Origin: Rostrohypoxylon terebratum
Lineage: Eukaryota > Ascomycota > Sordariomycetes > Xylariales > Hypoxylaceae
DNA length: 64,000 bases
Direction: 5' to 3'
Assembly (NCBI GenBank): GCA_022497145.1
Contig: MU385926.1
Span: 62,001-126,000 of the forward strand
The notes below the pieces were generated by a model. The model did no database searches. It was not told where the DNA came from and saw only the letters and a program-made list of their open reading frames with translations. Position 1 is the first letter of the stretch. Each line of letters starts with the position of its first letter. The position numbers were made by a program, and so were the translations under genes. Below, in pieces: positions 1 to 10,906 of the stretch.

Positions 1-1801
1 GTCGGACCCTCCAACATTACCTTAACTTTCCTTGAACGTGAGTTGCGCGCATGCGAGTTCTGGCTTAACGTTGATACATAAGGTGTGGACCGTGTGGTGC
101 AGGTCCGTCTATCTCTCCCAACGAGACGACAAAACGGAAACGGAAACGGAAACGGAAACGGCTTGGCCGGCAGCGACTCGACTAGGACTGAGCACGAATA
201 ACGTTTCGTCATTACGAGATCTCATGGGATATATGAATCATATGAATCATATGAACCATATAGGTTCTATAGATAAGTATAATACAAGGTAGGTAGTAGG
301 TAGGTATACAGCAGACATTGGAGACACATGCAATCTTCAACTATGTATCTGCTACCTAGTTGTGTGCACATGTGATTTAAGACCCTTTTCAACGAGACCG
401 GATCTGGATAGGGAAGCGAATGCTTGGTGACAACGCAACACGGCGGCAGTTGACATCGAAGAATTACCTGGATTAGGTAGGCATCCCCTGCTAACCTTGT
501 AGACCTTGTAAACCTTATTGCCAACCTTGTCTTAACCTTGCCAGTTAAATCTGGTTAATCTTCCAAGGTTGTCAATCAATATATATTGCTCCATAACCTG
601 TTAACTTCGAGCTTGAACTCAAGAGAGTGATAGAACGCGTGCCTGTCTACCTAGTAGGTATCAATGAACTTTTCTTCTTGTTTTCTTGTTTCATTCCGAT
701 ACTACTACTAACCTTATTTTAAGAATACTAGTAACTAGTTACTAGGTACATATAGCTACTACGAAACAGACCCCGAATATCCCGAGGCCCTCTTGAATCT
801 ACCATGCAAAGTCTTGAATCTTAGACTTGTTGAAGCGTTGGATCAATCTTCTAATCGAGTGCCGGGCCCGAAACTATATTGCTTTCACGTGGATCAAATA
901 GGTAACAACCAATGATTTTTTGGTAATACATCCGTACCTACCTACGTAGGTAGGTAGGTAGGTAGGTAGGTAGGTAGGTAGGTAGGTAGATAGGTAGATA
1001 TATGTGATGGATGTTTTCTTTATGTTTGAATCCACTACCTACTACTAGGTACACATAGGAAGATACGTAATGGATGTGGTACTTGCCCTCACCTCGGTCC
1101 TCTACCTACTGCCTAGCAGCCTAATACCTACCTGGCAATTACCTCGCTGATTTCCCTATTTGGCAGCGTATCAATTCCTATTGGCTCTCGTGGCACCCCT
1201 TCACCAACTTTAATTCTACTTTAACTCTACCACGAATGGCCCAATCATTGTTTTAATATGATACCTATCATTATTCTTTGGTGACTCGTACTTTCATGTT
1301 TGAATGCGGGGGATTTCCCTAATCTGTGGCTTGATAATAGAGCCACATAAATGTGGGGGTTTTCTGGTGCTTGTACCTACTACGTATTGTACATACAATA
1401 CCTAGCGTCCTAGTACCACTGATCCACCGCCACGCCCGCCCACTATGGATGTACCCATATTATTATTACTGATTAAAACTTAATAGCCCTGGAGCGGAAG
1501 ACGGATGGGAGCGATGGGCGCTTTCCACCTTTCCTTTTAGCAAACCTACTTTACCAACCTCATGACAAAGACCTCGTGATCTTCCCTCCTTCTTCCCTCA
1601 AACAACAATAAATACATACGTAACATCTGCGTACCCGCGCATCTACGAATCTATTCGACAACACACACACACGCACACACACGCACACATACGCACACAA
1701 ACGCAAATACACACACCGCGAATTTACGATCATTAGCGAAACGAAACCATTACTAGTTTCCCCCTTCTCACACCAATACGTCAATACGTCAATACGTCAA
1801 G
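1..1801. other. Gene-free region with microsatellites
   Basis: No convincing gene is visible. The stretch contains an imperfect array of GGAAAC units at 131-161, degenerate AACCTTG copies around 480-560, a TAGG array at about 947-1000 and a CA-rich run at about 1662-1712. The last part (about 1500-1801) is the likely promoter and 5' leader of the DUF1748 gene. Confidence 0.6.
947..1000. repeat. (TAGG)n microsatellite
   Basis: About thirteen near-perfect copies of the tetranucleotide TAGG run to about position 1000, the last ones interrupted by TAGA. Just upstream, 935-946 has the complementary CCTA units, so the left end forms a palindrome around ACGT. This strand-switched array could form a hairpin. 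The same tetranucleotide recurs in short form in many intergenic stretches of the window. Confidence 0.9.
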
Positions 1802-2510
1802 ATGGTGGTATGTTGCGTGCATAATCCCCTTCCACTTCCCCTTCCACTTCCCCAACTCCATCTCCCCTTTCCATTGGTGTGCTAGTCGCAACATCGTCAA
1901 ATCGCTCTCTGGAGGAAACCAAGTCACGTTTCCTCTGAGCGAAGCCTCTATATCTTCTACATTGTTTGTCTCTTTAAGACGATGCTGAACTCTGATCGGT
2001 GTGCCTTCTCTGAAACAGTTCCTCAACTTGCTGACATTTGGCCTATGGGGAAAGCTCGGACGACTCACTCACTACGCCGTGGACGCAGTTCTCAGTACGC
2101 GACCTCCTCGAATACCTTGGAAGGCTTCGTCATGTCGCAGCAGCTAACAACTTGTCCTCAGTCTCCACCATCCTCGCCGGCATGAGGCGGTCAACCGGTC
2201 TGACGTGAGTGCTCGTCTCCATCCCTGTCTCCATTTTGTTTCTTTGCGTCTTGCATAGCCTAGCCAAGGATAGGATTGCGGTGGGACCGAACCAAGCATA
2301 GAAAAGGGGGTTGGGGAGACTACGGCGTCTTAGGTCAAAGCGAGAGGCTGACATGAATTTTGGACTAGCTTCAACACTGAGCGCGTATCCGTCGGCGCAG
2401 ATAAAGAGGCCAATAAGTGGATAGACAAGTACCTCGGAGTCGGCGAATGGGTGATGGATCAATCTGTCGCGATAGCTGGATCGAGCGGCTGGTTCCACCG
2501 AACTCGATAA
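1802..2510 (+). CDS. DUF1748 small mitochondrial-type membrane protein
   Basis: Four exons (1802-1807, 2055-2094, 2162-2204, 2369-2510) join in frame to a 76-residue protein. The first exon is only ATG GTG, followed by a GTATGT donor. The joined product begins MVLGRLTHYAVDAVLIST and continues with an LAGMRRSTGLT stretch and then YLGVGEWVMD, which is the layout I know from the fungal DUF1748 family. That family consists of proteins of about 75-85 residues with one N-terminal hydrophobic segment. Their biochemical role is unknown to me; mitochondrial location is an inference from the family. All three introns have GT-AG ends and phases 0, 1 and 2 fit exactly. Because no exon exceeds 142 nt, the gene is invisible to a simple open-frame scan. 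Alternatives for the 6-nt first exon exist, but none restores the conserved MVLG start. Confidence 0.85.
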
Positions 2511-3440
2511 TTCTTCGCGATGGGTTTCGGATAGGCAAGACAGCTGGGGCTATGTGCGACGCACGGCAGCGGGAAATCGATTTCTCTTTCGTACCATTGG
2601 AAGTCGCTCGATCGATTGTCACCGTCATGACCGCCTGGATCTACTATATTGGATGCCGTCACCAGCAAACTAGGGCACTACGCTATTCCGCATCCAACCT
2701 AGCACCCCCTTGTATCCCCATCCTTCTGTAACCACCTACAGCGTGTCGCATTGGGAGGACACGCTGTTAGAAAAGTTGGTGAAGGAGTCGGCTGATTGCC
2801 TCGACATCGCCCGCGTTGGATTTGATTTCTTGTTCTCCCCGTCACGAATAGGCGTTGCTATTGGGTCATATATCCATTTGATGAATTTCTTACCACAATG
2901 ATAGATGAAGGAACGAAAATCACCTTTCACTTTGTTACTTGTATGTAGGCTACTGCCACGCTGCATGAGAATAGAGGAACCGCTCCTATCATAAAGAACG
3001 TTTTGCCCTCTCTATGCGTCGTGGTATGTTGATCTGTTGACGAGTGGCTGCGTATTGCCAAGCTTTATTACATGGCAAAATCACCGCTATGTAACACGTA
3101 CTGAGGGGTATGATTGGATGTTCATGTTAAAATCAAGGAGCGTTCATCAAGCGATAGCCATCTTCCACAATACCTCGCGCAACAGCGCAACAGCGCAGGC
3201 ACATGAATCAACATCCCTATGGTATCTGTGATAACCGTAAAACTCCATCGCTTCCTTTCAAAAGCCGCCTCGTAAACCAGTGCCCCTATACCAAGCTATT
3301 ATGCGAACAAGACACAACTGTCGTCGCCTAAACCGCGTCAAACCATGCGCTTCGCCATGCTCCAAGGCCTCGACCGCTGTAAATTATACTGGAGGAAGCC
3401 CACATACCATTCACATGAACTTCAAAAGCCGACTGTCAAC
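2511..3440. other. Convergent intergenic region
   Basis: This lies between the 3' ends of the DUF1748 gene and Atg28. Short open frames exist on both strands but none has introns, domains or composition suggesting a gene. It most likely holds the two 3' untranslated regions. Confidence 0.55.
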
Positions 3441-5531
3441 CTAATCGACAGCATCCTCGTCGCCTCTCCGGGTCTCCGCTAGCAGATCCGGCGGAACCGC
3501 ATTATCCGTCTCACTACTTTCTCTTCTTAGGTGGTGGTTGTCCCGGCCCCGCGGCGGGCTGTGCATGGATAGGAACTCGGCCGGGATGTCATTGTGACTC
3601 TCATCTTCGCTCTCGGCATGGTGCATCTCGCTGAAAAGCCCGGGCGGCACTTCGTTGTCGCTTTCTTCGCGGTGCTGCTCGCCGCCTAGGAGGTCTGCCG
3701 GCGGGCTACTGCCGTCCCAGCGCCGAACAACGCTACGGCTCAGCTCTTCGTCTTCTTCCGGCGACTGTGCGCGCGCTTCTACCCTCGACGAAGCGTTTTC
3801 GCGAACGTCCACTAGGTCAATGCCGCCAGGTGTGCTCGGGGTAAGTGTCCCGTCGTCGTATCCGGAGTTACGGATGACATCGGCTAGGAATTCCTTGAGC
3901 CCGATGAAATGCGCCAATTCAGCTCCGATAGCCGCGATCAAGAGATTCCACCCTTGTGTCTCGACATAGTCTTGCTGTTTTTGCAGTTCGTGTAGGGTCT
4001 TCTGAAGTTCCTTATATTGGCTCCGGAGAATATGTCCCGGGTTATCTGACTCGGGGGTGTGTTGTTGTGTGATAATTCCAAGCGACTCATTCAATCGGGT
4101 CTCGAAATCGAGTAGAAGGACTAGCACGTGCTGCCATATCTCGTTACCTTCCTCTAAGGCAGCTCGCTCCTTATCAACGGCAGCCTTGCGCTGTTCGAGG
4201 ATGGCGACTTCTCCTTCCCACCAGTCCTTTGCCATCTCAGCTGTCCTCCTTTCAGGCCGTAGCGAAAGGAATTCGACACCGGACATGTGCTTCGACATGA
4301 GAGCAATGAAGTCTCCACCCCCTTGCTCCTTTAGACCCTCAACTTCTAGTACTTGTATGCCGGGATACTTCATAAGGTTGGCGATTCCTTGATCGCATTG
4401 CTTCAAGGCACCCTTATAACCACTAAGGCTAGAATCTCGCGTGCTTCGTGCCTCTCCGAGCCTACGTTCCAGATCGATTTTGGCCCTTTTCATGACTCGT
4501 AGCTTTTCCTCTAACCTCTCGATATTGGCTGAAAGCGTGCGGTGTTGATCTTCCATAGCCGCTATCTCGGTTCGAATCGGCAGGTCATTGTCTTCCTCCA
4601 AGGACTTCATCTCAGCCATGATAGATTTCCGCTGAGACGACAAGTTACGCAATTTAGATAGAGCCGTTTTTCGATCGGCTAATGCGGCGGCGATGTATGC
4701 GTCTTCCTCGTTTTTAAGGTCGGCCAACATTGTGACAGAGCGCGCGATACCGTTACGAGCCTGTCGTTTAGACATCGGTTTCCTTTTAGGCTGACGGACG
4801 GGTACTACGGGACCACCTGCTAGATTTACTTGGGTACTAGTTGGCGTTGCCGAATCTGGAGATAGTCCTCGCCTGCTGCTACCCTCGGATGAAGCCTTTT
4901 TCCCCACGTCCTCTCCTTCAAGATCCCGTTCCAGAGCAGCGCCTTGGGCATCCAACAACTTCTGAAGTTCCTTATGCATTTGTCGTTCTCGCCTCTGTAT
5001 CAACTTGAACGTATTGTCAACTTCGTAGCGTACATCACGGTCTGACGAACGATCAGGCCGGCTAGAACGACCCAAAAAGATGCTTTCAACCAAAGAGGCC
5101 GGAGCGCTTATGATAGCATGACCGTTGTCGCGTTGTTCGGTGCGAATTTTTGGTCGCCAAATACCAGGTGGCACCTTGAGGTCTTTCTGGTTTCCGCCCG
5201 TCGGAAAAGCACGGTCGCCTGACGAGTTGGGTGTTCTAGATCTCGAATAGACCGGTCGTTCTTGATAGGCAAAGGCAATAGCTTTACCTTTACCCTTGGA
5301 TTGCGCAGAGTTGTGGTCATCATTTTGGTGATTAGCGCTGGAGCCGTTAGGAGGAGGCAGGTCTCGAGAGAAGACTGGGGAGAGAAGTGCATCGTCAGCT
5401 CTGGGGGAAAGTTCGGCGAGATCGTGTTCTTCGGACGGACGCGATGGTGGGGAAGTATGTAGAGGTAGGAGAGTAGACATTCCAGCTTCGCCAAGTCGTA
5501 GTCTCGAGAGAACAGAAGTTCCAAAACTCAT
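3441..5531 (-). CDS. atg28: Autophagy-related protein 28 (Atg28)
   Basis: A single-exon 696-residue protein. The N-terminus has a PLHTSPPSRPSEEHDLAELS stretch that resembles the start of filamentous-fungal Atg28. The middle is strongly helical and coiled-coil (about residues 245-370 and 430-545), and contains VEFLSLRPERRTAEMAKDWW, the block I associate most with the family. The acidic C-terminus carries three related copies of a short motif (DNEVPPGLF, HNDIPAEFL, DNAVPPDLL), also seen in the family. Atg28 was described in methylotrophic yeasts as a coiled-coil factor that works with Atg17 and Atg35 in peroxisome degradation. Its role in filamentous fungi is less defined. No intron is needed, the length is close to that of homologues, and the start at MSFGTSVL is the first ATG of the frame. 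Confidence 0.82.
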   Translation of the reverse strand: MSFGTSVLSRLRLGEAGMSTLLPLHTSPPSRPSEEHDLAELSPRADDALLSPVFSRDLPPPNGSSANHQNDDHNSAQSKGKGKAIAFAYQERPVYSRSRTPNSSGDRAFPTGGNQKDLKVPPGIWRPKIRTEQRDNGHAIISAPASLVESIFLGRSSRPDRSSDRDVRYEVDNTFKLIQRRERQMHKELQKLLDAQGAALERDLEGEDVGKKASSEGSSRRGLSPDSATPTSTQVNLAGGPVVPVRQPKRKPMSKRQARNGIARSVTMLADLKNEEDAYIAAALADRKTALSKLRNLSSQRKSIMAEMKSLEEDNDLPIRTEIAAMEDQHRTLSANIERLEEKLRVMKRAKIDLERRLGEARSTRDSSLSGYKGALKQCDQGIANLMKYPGIQVLEVEGLKEQGGGDFIALMSKHMSGVEFLSLRPERRTAEMAKDWWEGEVAILEQRKAAVDKERAALEEGNEIWQHVLVLLLDFETRLNESLGIITQQHTPESDNPGHILRSQYKELQKTLHELQKQQDYVETQGWNLLIAAIGAELAHFIGLKEFLADVIRNSGYDDGTLTPSTPGGIDLVDVRENASSRVEARAQSPEEDEELSRSVVRRWDGSSPPADLLGGEQHREESDNEVPPGLFSEMHHAESEDESHNDIPAEFLSMHSPPRGRDNHHLRRESSETDNAVPPDLLAETRRGDEDAVD

Positions 5532-7752
5532 CTTGTCGTCTTTGCAAAGAGATTACAGAGCTTTAGATGTTTAGGTTTAGACATTCGAGTTCGAGATTCT
5601 AGAGCTCGTGTCTTCTATCGCATTTTGAAAGGAGAGCGAAACGAACAGGCGAGCAAGAAGCCAAGCTTCAACCGTCAAATTAATTGATAGCAAACTAGAA
5701 AAACTTCGAGGTTAGAGAGTTCCAAAGAAGACGGAAAGAAAAGTGTTGCAAAGACAAGTGAGGGCTCACTCGACCTTTAAGATGTAAATGTAGATGTAAA
5801 TGTAAATGATTGATGAACATAGGACAAGTCAAGAGCTTCAGCAGGTCAAAAGTCATATCGATAGATACATTCGCTTATCGATAAAGTGTCCTAGGTCATG
5901 GGGACTTGACAGGTGCCGCGGTGAGAGAGACAGCCAGACAGCCTGGATAGAATAGATATCCATGATTGGTCCGTCTCTTATCCGCTCCACAAACTCAATA
6001 GCCCCTGTTGCCTGTCACCGTCGGTACTGAATGCCCCCAAAAGTTTCAAGGTTAATTACAGTGGGGTATTCGTACGTGCTACTTCGTACGTACTAATACT
6101 AAAATATCTAACTTGAAGGTTTCCTTTCCGAACTTACCAAATATTATTATTCCCCTCCACCAAAAAAAAGAAGAAAGCTCAGCTCTGTCACAACGAATTA
6201 CCTAGTACCTTAGATCCGATCATCGTATTCAGATATGATCCATATCGAATCTTGTACAGTTTCCTTTTCATAGGAAAATATATATTACTAAAAACTATGT
6301 GACGTCTGGGATGTAACGGAGAATTGCCCGTTGTGACCTTGACGGAAGATCCCCCGCATCATTTTATCCCCCATGTCTTTCTGTCTTGTCTTGTCCTGTC
6401 TTGTCCCTTTCTCTTGTTTCCCCTCGTCTCCTCGTCTCCTCGTCCCCTTGTCCTTCCATTCCCATCATTCCCTTCTCGTCATGCCACACTAACCATCTTA
6501 AACTGTCAGTAGCCATCTGAAACCACTTATTCTAGATGTCTACCCAGTTAGGAGACCAAGCAAGCTGTCCGAAGATGACGATCTACGTACCTGTAAGCGA
6601 ATAGTCCTCCGCTATTCCACGCATAGCTCCCCTATCGTAAAAATACCTGCCATAAACGTACAAACGTACATAGTGACAACGTCCCGCCGGGCTAGGCTTG
6701 CTGCCGGTTGAACTGATTCGATGAGCCCGTCGACTCGTACTGCCAAAGAAGGGCGACAGGACAATTAATGGAAGTTTGTCAGGTTTACTATGTAGTAGTA
6801 GAGTGCCAACGGTTCCTCACACCTCCACACCAGGACTCGGGACTCGGGACTCGGGACTAGGGACTACAATGGGAAATGAGATCTCATTGCTGATGTTGAT
6901 CTTGCCAGGGGACCTAGAACCCGGTCCCTAATTTATATCTAATCATGGATGTAGCATTGTAGGTACTACATACTAGCAATCGAACAACCAACTTGGGTAG
7001 GGAACCCTATTCGACCTTAGCCGACCCATTTAACTGTCTATCTAACTATCTAACTACTATGTAGGTACCACCTTACTACCTAGCTATTATCTTATATATA
7101 TCTTCATGGGATATCACCCTAACACCCTAACACCATAACACCTTGGATGCTGCTTTATTATTACTCTTGCCACTTATCTGACACCTGAGCACGCATCACA
7201 TCACTGACGGTAGCATTGCGGGGACTTATCCTAAGTGCCGGGAAGCGGATAGGATGATATCTCGGATCCATTGATTGCTTAAGACTAAAGACTTAAGTTG
7301 CCAACTTCGACTTCACGCGCATCTATCATCCATACCGGCCATTCACCATCTTCATTGTCCGAACTTCGCTCATCAATTGTCTTTACCCCCTCCCCAGATC
7401 AGCAGCAAAAATAGGGTGAAAAGTTCATTGTTCTAATTGGGTACTCGTAAAAGTTCGGGTTATTTTTTTTTTTTAAATTCCTTGGTGAACTTTTCACTCT
7501 ATTCATCTTCCAATATCTTCCAATAAATCTCGGGCCTCTTTCTGTACTGGGTTCTCGGGGCAAATTCCCACTGTCTGTCTCCATAGATCTATCGATTGAT
7601 CTGTGCAAACACCATTAAACAACAAACAAACGCACATCGGCTCCAGACAATTTCGCATATAATCCGCCGAATCTTTCCAGATATAAAATCAGCTCGTCTT
7701 GTCTGTAAATTTCAAGGTTATTTCGGCTGTAACATAACGTCCTTTGTCCAAG
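5532..7752. other. Long intergenic region, divergent promoters
   Basis: This 2.2-kb stretch separates the 5' ends of Atg28 and the secreted protein at 7753, so it should hold both promoters. I see pyrimidine-rich tracts (about 6380-6480), short CACCCTAA repeats at 7115-7130 and no supportable gene. Confidence 0.55.
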
Positions 7753-8731
7753 ATGTTACCGCAACTTCTTTTCCCCGAGGCAGGCCTCTCGCTCCTCATA
7801 GGCCTCGCCAACTTTAATGTAGCTCAAGCCAAACCCGTTGAAGCTCGACAGACTACTGAGGTACATAGGACCGAAAACTTACCCTCCTTATATATGATAT
7901 ATCTACATATACCCACCTTGATACGATGACTAATGCTTCACATAGACCACCAATGCTGCCGCTATCTCAACCGTCACGGGATATGCTCACCCGCTGACCC
8001 TTACTGCGCTGACCACCCTCGGCGCAGACCAAACTCCCCTATCTTACGCCTCACCTCCAACCGCCATCACAGTACCAACTCGGTCGGCCGTCAAGGCAGC
8101 CGTCGCTACCGGCGTCCCGGCCAACGCCGAGGCATCTTCTTCACCTTCCCCTGCTCCCACGTCAGGTTCCGCAACCTCGGTCTGCACGTCGATTGCGGGA
8201 TCATACCCCACAGCCACCATTCCCAACTTCTGCAACCCATCGGCGCAGGTAAATGCAGCCAGCCTCGCGCCCGCGCGCACGGATCTACCGACGGCTACCG
8301 TGACCGTGGGTGGCGTGTCGAATAAGCTGGACTGCTGCGTGCAGTGCGCGGACATCTTTAACTGCGTCGCATGGCGCTTCGTCCCCGTATATACGCAGCA
8401 ACCGAACGCGCACCTGCCTGGCGGCTTCGACCCCTGGGGCCGCGGTGACTGCGAGGCCGTCTATCACACCGGCAACCCGACTAACGAGACCTCAATCGGC
8501 GTCGTCAAGGCCACAAAGGACGATGAGACGGCCAACTTATGCCCTAACGGAAAGATCGGCGAGATATTAGCCGGTGGGAGAAGCAACGGCACGACCAACG
8601 GTACGAGCGCTGGAAGCTGGATGAACCTGTACTACAACGGCTGGAACGAGGGTCCTTGTGCTGAACCTGTGGCGCCGTTCAAAAGTGGTCACGATGCTGG
8701 ACGGGGGGACGCGGATGATTTATGTTCGTAG
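7753..8731 (+). CDS. Secreted cysteine-containing protein of unknown function
   Basis: Two exons (7753-7860, 7946-8731) give 297 residues; the intron of 85 nt has GTACAT and CATAG ends, and the joint is phase 0. The first 25 or so residues are hydrophobic with a plausible signal-peptidase site after VAQA. The frame then opens into an Ala/Thr/Ser/Pro-rich spacer (to about residue 130), followed by a domain with paired cysteines (LDCCVQCADIFNCVAWRFVP) that resembles the core of fungal PAN/Apple-like modules, and a further C-containing tail ending DADDLCS. The most likely location is the cell wall or outside the cell. I do not recognise the exact family, so PAN-like is an inference from the Cys spacing. 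The ATG at 7753 is chosen because it starts the hydrophobic segment. Confidence 0.75.
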
Positions 8732-9668
8732 TAGTTTGCCGTGCAAAGGACTACCCTTGCTCGTTGTATGATTGCGACGATTAGATTTTACAGATAGGTC
8801 TTTAAAAGTACAAAATCGTTGATTTCCTGATACGTCGTCCTCTGTCGAGATAGTTGTTCTATAATTGTAAGAAGATAGTAGCTATTATTCCAGGTAGGTG
8901 ATTGGCGAAGCTTCAGGTACTCAAGGTGCCTGTCTTATGGGGGGCGTCATATCATCGGACAATCCTGATAAATCCATGCATAAGCATCTTATCATACTGG
9001 ATTAATTCCTATACTATATCGTGCAAGTATAAATTAAAAGGTGGAAGTCAAGGAGGCTGCGTTGGACGAGTGGGTGTCTACTCATTTCAATCAGCACACT
9101 GATCGCCCATACGAAAAAAAATAAAGGCGTATTCGAGAAACATAAGAATGTTTGAATGACAGAGCCGAATGGAGCAGCGAGCAGCGAGCCTGGTCGATCA
9201 TAGCCGACGAATGGAGAGCAACGAAGCTACACGAACCGAATAAGGATATAGCGGTGCGGACCCATATAGGTATCCAGCAAAATCTGGGGACGCGGGGAGT
9301 GCCGCATAGACCAAACATATCCTATATCCTCCGACCCGATCTCTTTTGCCGACCTGGAAATATCAGCGGGATCATGACCAAATATTGGATGACCTCTGTG
9401 GGATGATAAGAATGAATCAGCTGCCTGCATCCGTAAGAGGATGTATAGAGATTGCCTACCGATCTCGCAAGTTCGAAGCCCAAGATCGGAGCGGAGAAAG
9501 ACCCATCTTCACGAGGGTCTACGAGCTGCGCATTTCAACTAGAACCGACCCCGCAGTATCTGACGTAAATAAAAAAGGGAGATTGCTCTGCAGGTTACTG
9601 ATATGAGTGGACTGTAACTTTTCATTGCACTTTATATTATCGCCAACACATCGACATCGAACATCGAG
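8732..9668. other. Intergenic region
   Basis: This holds the 3' region of the secreted protein and the promoter of the downstream SDR. Short open frames overlap on both strands but show no domain. Nothing else is visible. Confidence 0.5.
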
Positions 9669-10832
9669 ATGACCGAAAGATCTGACCTAACAGCAAGGGT
9701 GCTACCTCAGATATCCTTAGGGGACGGCTCTCCAGGCTCACTCACGGCACCGCCCCCGCCATTATCTCGCGAGATCCCGGCAACAGCCAGAGCCCAAGAG
9801 CGCTTTCATATAACAGGAAATGCTATCGTCACTGGAGGGGCCGGTGATCTTGGCTTCGCCGCTTGCAACGCGCTCCTTGAACATGGTCTCGAGGGACTCA
9901 TGATATTTGATATGAACCCAGCAGAAGCACAAGCCAAAGTTAAGGTCCTAGAGTCCGACTTCCCAACTGCCAAAATCCGGTTTCTAAAAGTCGACGTGAC
10001 CGACGAAGATGGGGTAAATGCTGCAGTCGCCGAGACGGGCAAGCTATTAGGTGATGTTAGCATTCTGCTCAATTTTGCTGGGATGGTTGCCTGTGGGCAC
10101 GCTCTTGACTGGTCTGCGAAGGATTGGAATAGAGTGGTAAATGTGAACACTATTGGCGGTTTCCTTGTTGCTCGTGCTGTTGCTCGGACGATGATAGAAC
10201 GAGGAACCGGTGGGAGTATGGTATTTATAGCCAGCGTATCGGGACACAGGGTCAACTTTCCCCAGCCCCAAGTTTCCTACAACGTGTCTAAGGCTGGGGT
10301 GGTGGCTATGGTGAAGTCGCTGGCGGGAGAGTGGGCGAAGTACGGAATTAGAGTAAATAGTATTTCCCCAGGGTACAGTATGTTGCATCGAGAGTTCCAT
10401 TTTTTGACATTGCCGACCGTCTCATACGCAATGAGCCTTTGCTCCAGAGACACGTCTAAAACTTCCAAAACTCTTATCTTTCAGAGAAAGTACTAATTAT
10501 CATTCCAGTGAACACGATATTGAACGAGGGTGATGGTCTAGACGACGCGAGAAAGATATGGGCAAGTCGAAATCCAAGTATGTAACGCCCATAATCTTTT
10601 CTTTCTTTCCAGCTGTATTTCTGCTCTCTTGGGGTAGACACGCCTGTGACATGCATCAAATGAGCCAATTCCCTCCTCAAATAAACATTCACTAATTCCT
10701 ATCGTTATAGTGGGAAGGATGGGCGAGCCAGACGAGCTGTCGGGGGCCATTGTGACGTTGGTGAGCCGTGCTGGGAGCTACATCAACGGTTCGGATCTCT
10801 TGGTAGATGGAGGGCAATCGCTTTTCATGTAG
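9669..10832 (+). CDS. Short-chain dehydrogenase/reductase, polyol or sorbose reductase type
   Basis: Three exons (9669-10377, 10509-10577, 10711-10832) join to 299 residues. The Rossmann glycine motif TGGAGDLG lies at residues 55-62, NFAG at 135-138, and the catalytic Ser189, Tyr204 and Lys208 in the S-x14-YNVSK pattern. The C-terminal exons supply NTILNEGD, GRMGEPDEL and the family-typical INGSDLLVDGG close to the end. This C-terminus and the overall length point to the NADP(H)-dependent sorbose/L-xylulose reductase or D-arabinitol dehydrogenase group (classical SDR, cytosolic), but substrate cannot be read from the sequence. Residues 1-45 are a non-conserved extension. Without splicing, the frame ends early in intron 1. 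The stop lies only 74 nt from the stop of the convergent pantetheine-phosphate adenylyltransferase gene. Confidence 0.88.
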
Positions 10833-10906
10833 CTGTACAGGCTGTAATAGATTCTGCCGACTAGATCTCAAGTGGTCGCTCGTATAATAGGGACTAGATC
10901 TATACA

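Noticed and set aside
7115..7137. CACCCTAA repeats resembling telomeric TTAGGG on the other strand
   Set aside because: Only about two and a half units, eight bases long rather than six; too short to call an interstitial telomere tract.
9091..9606. Overlapping short frames upstream of the SDR at 9669
   Set aside because: Unsupported by splice sites or motifs; most likely promoter sequence.
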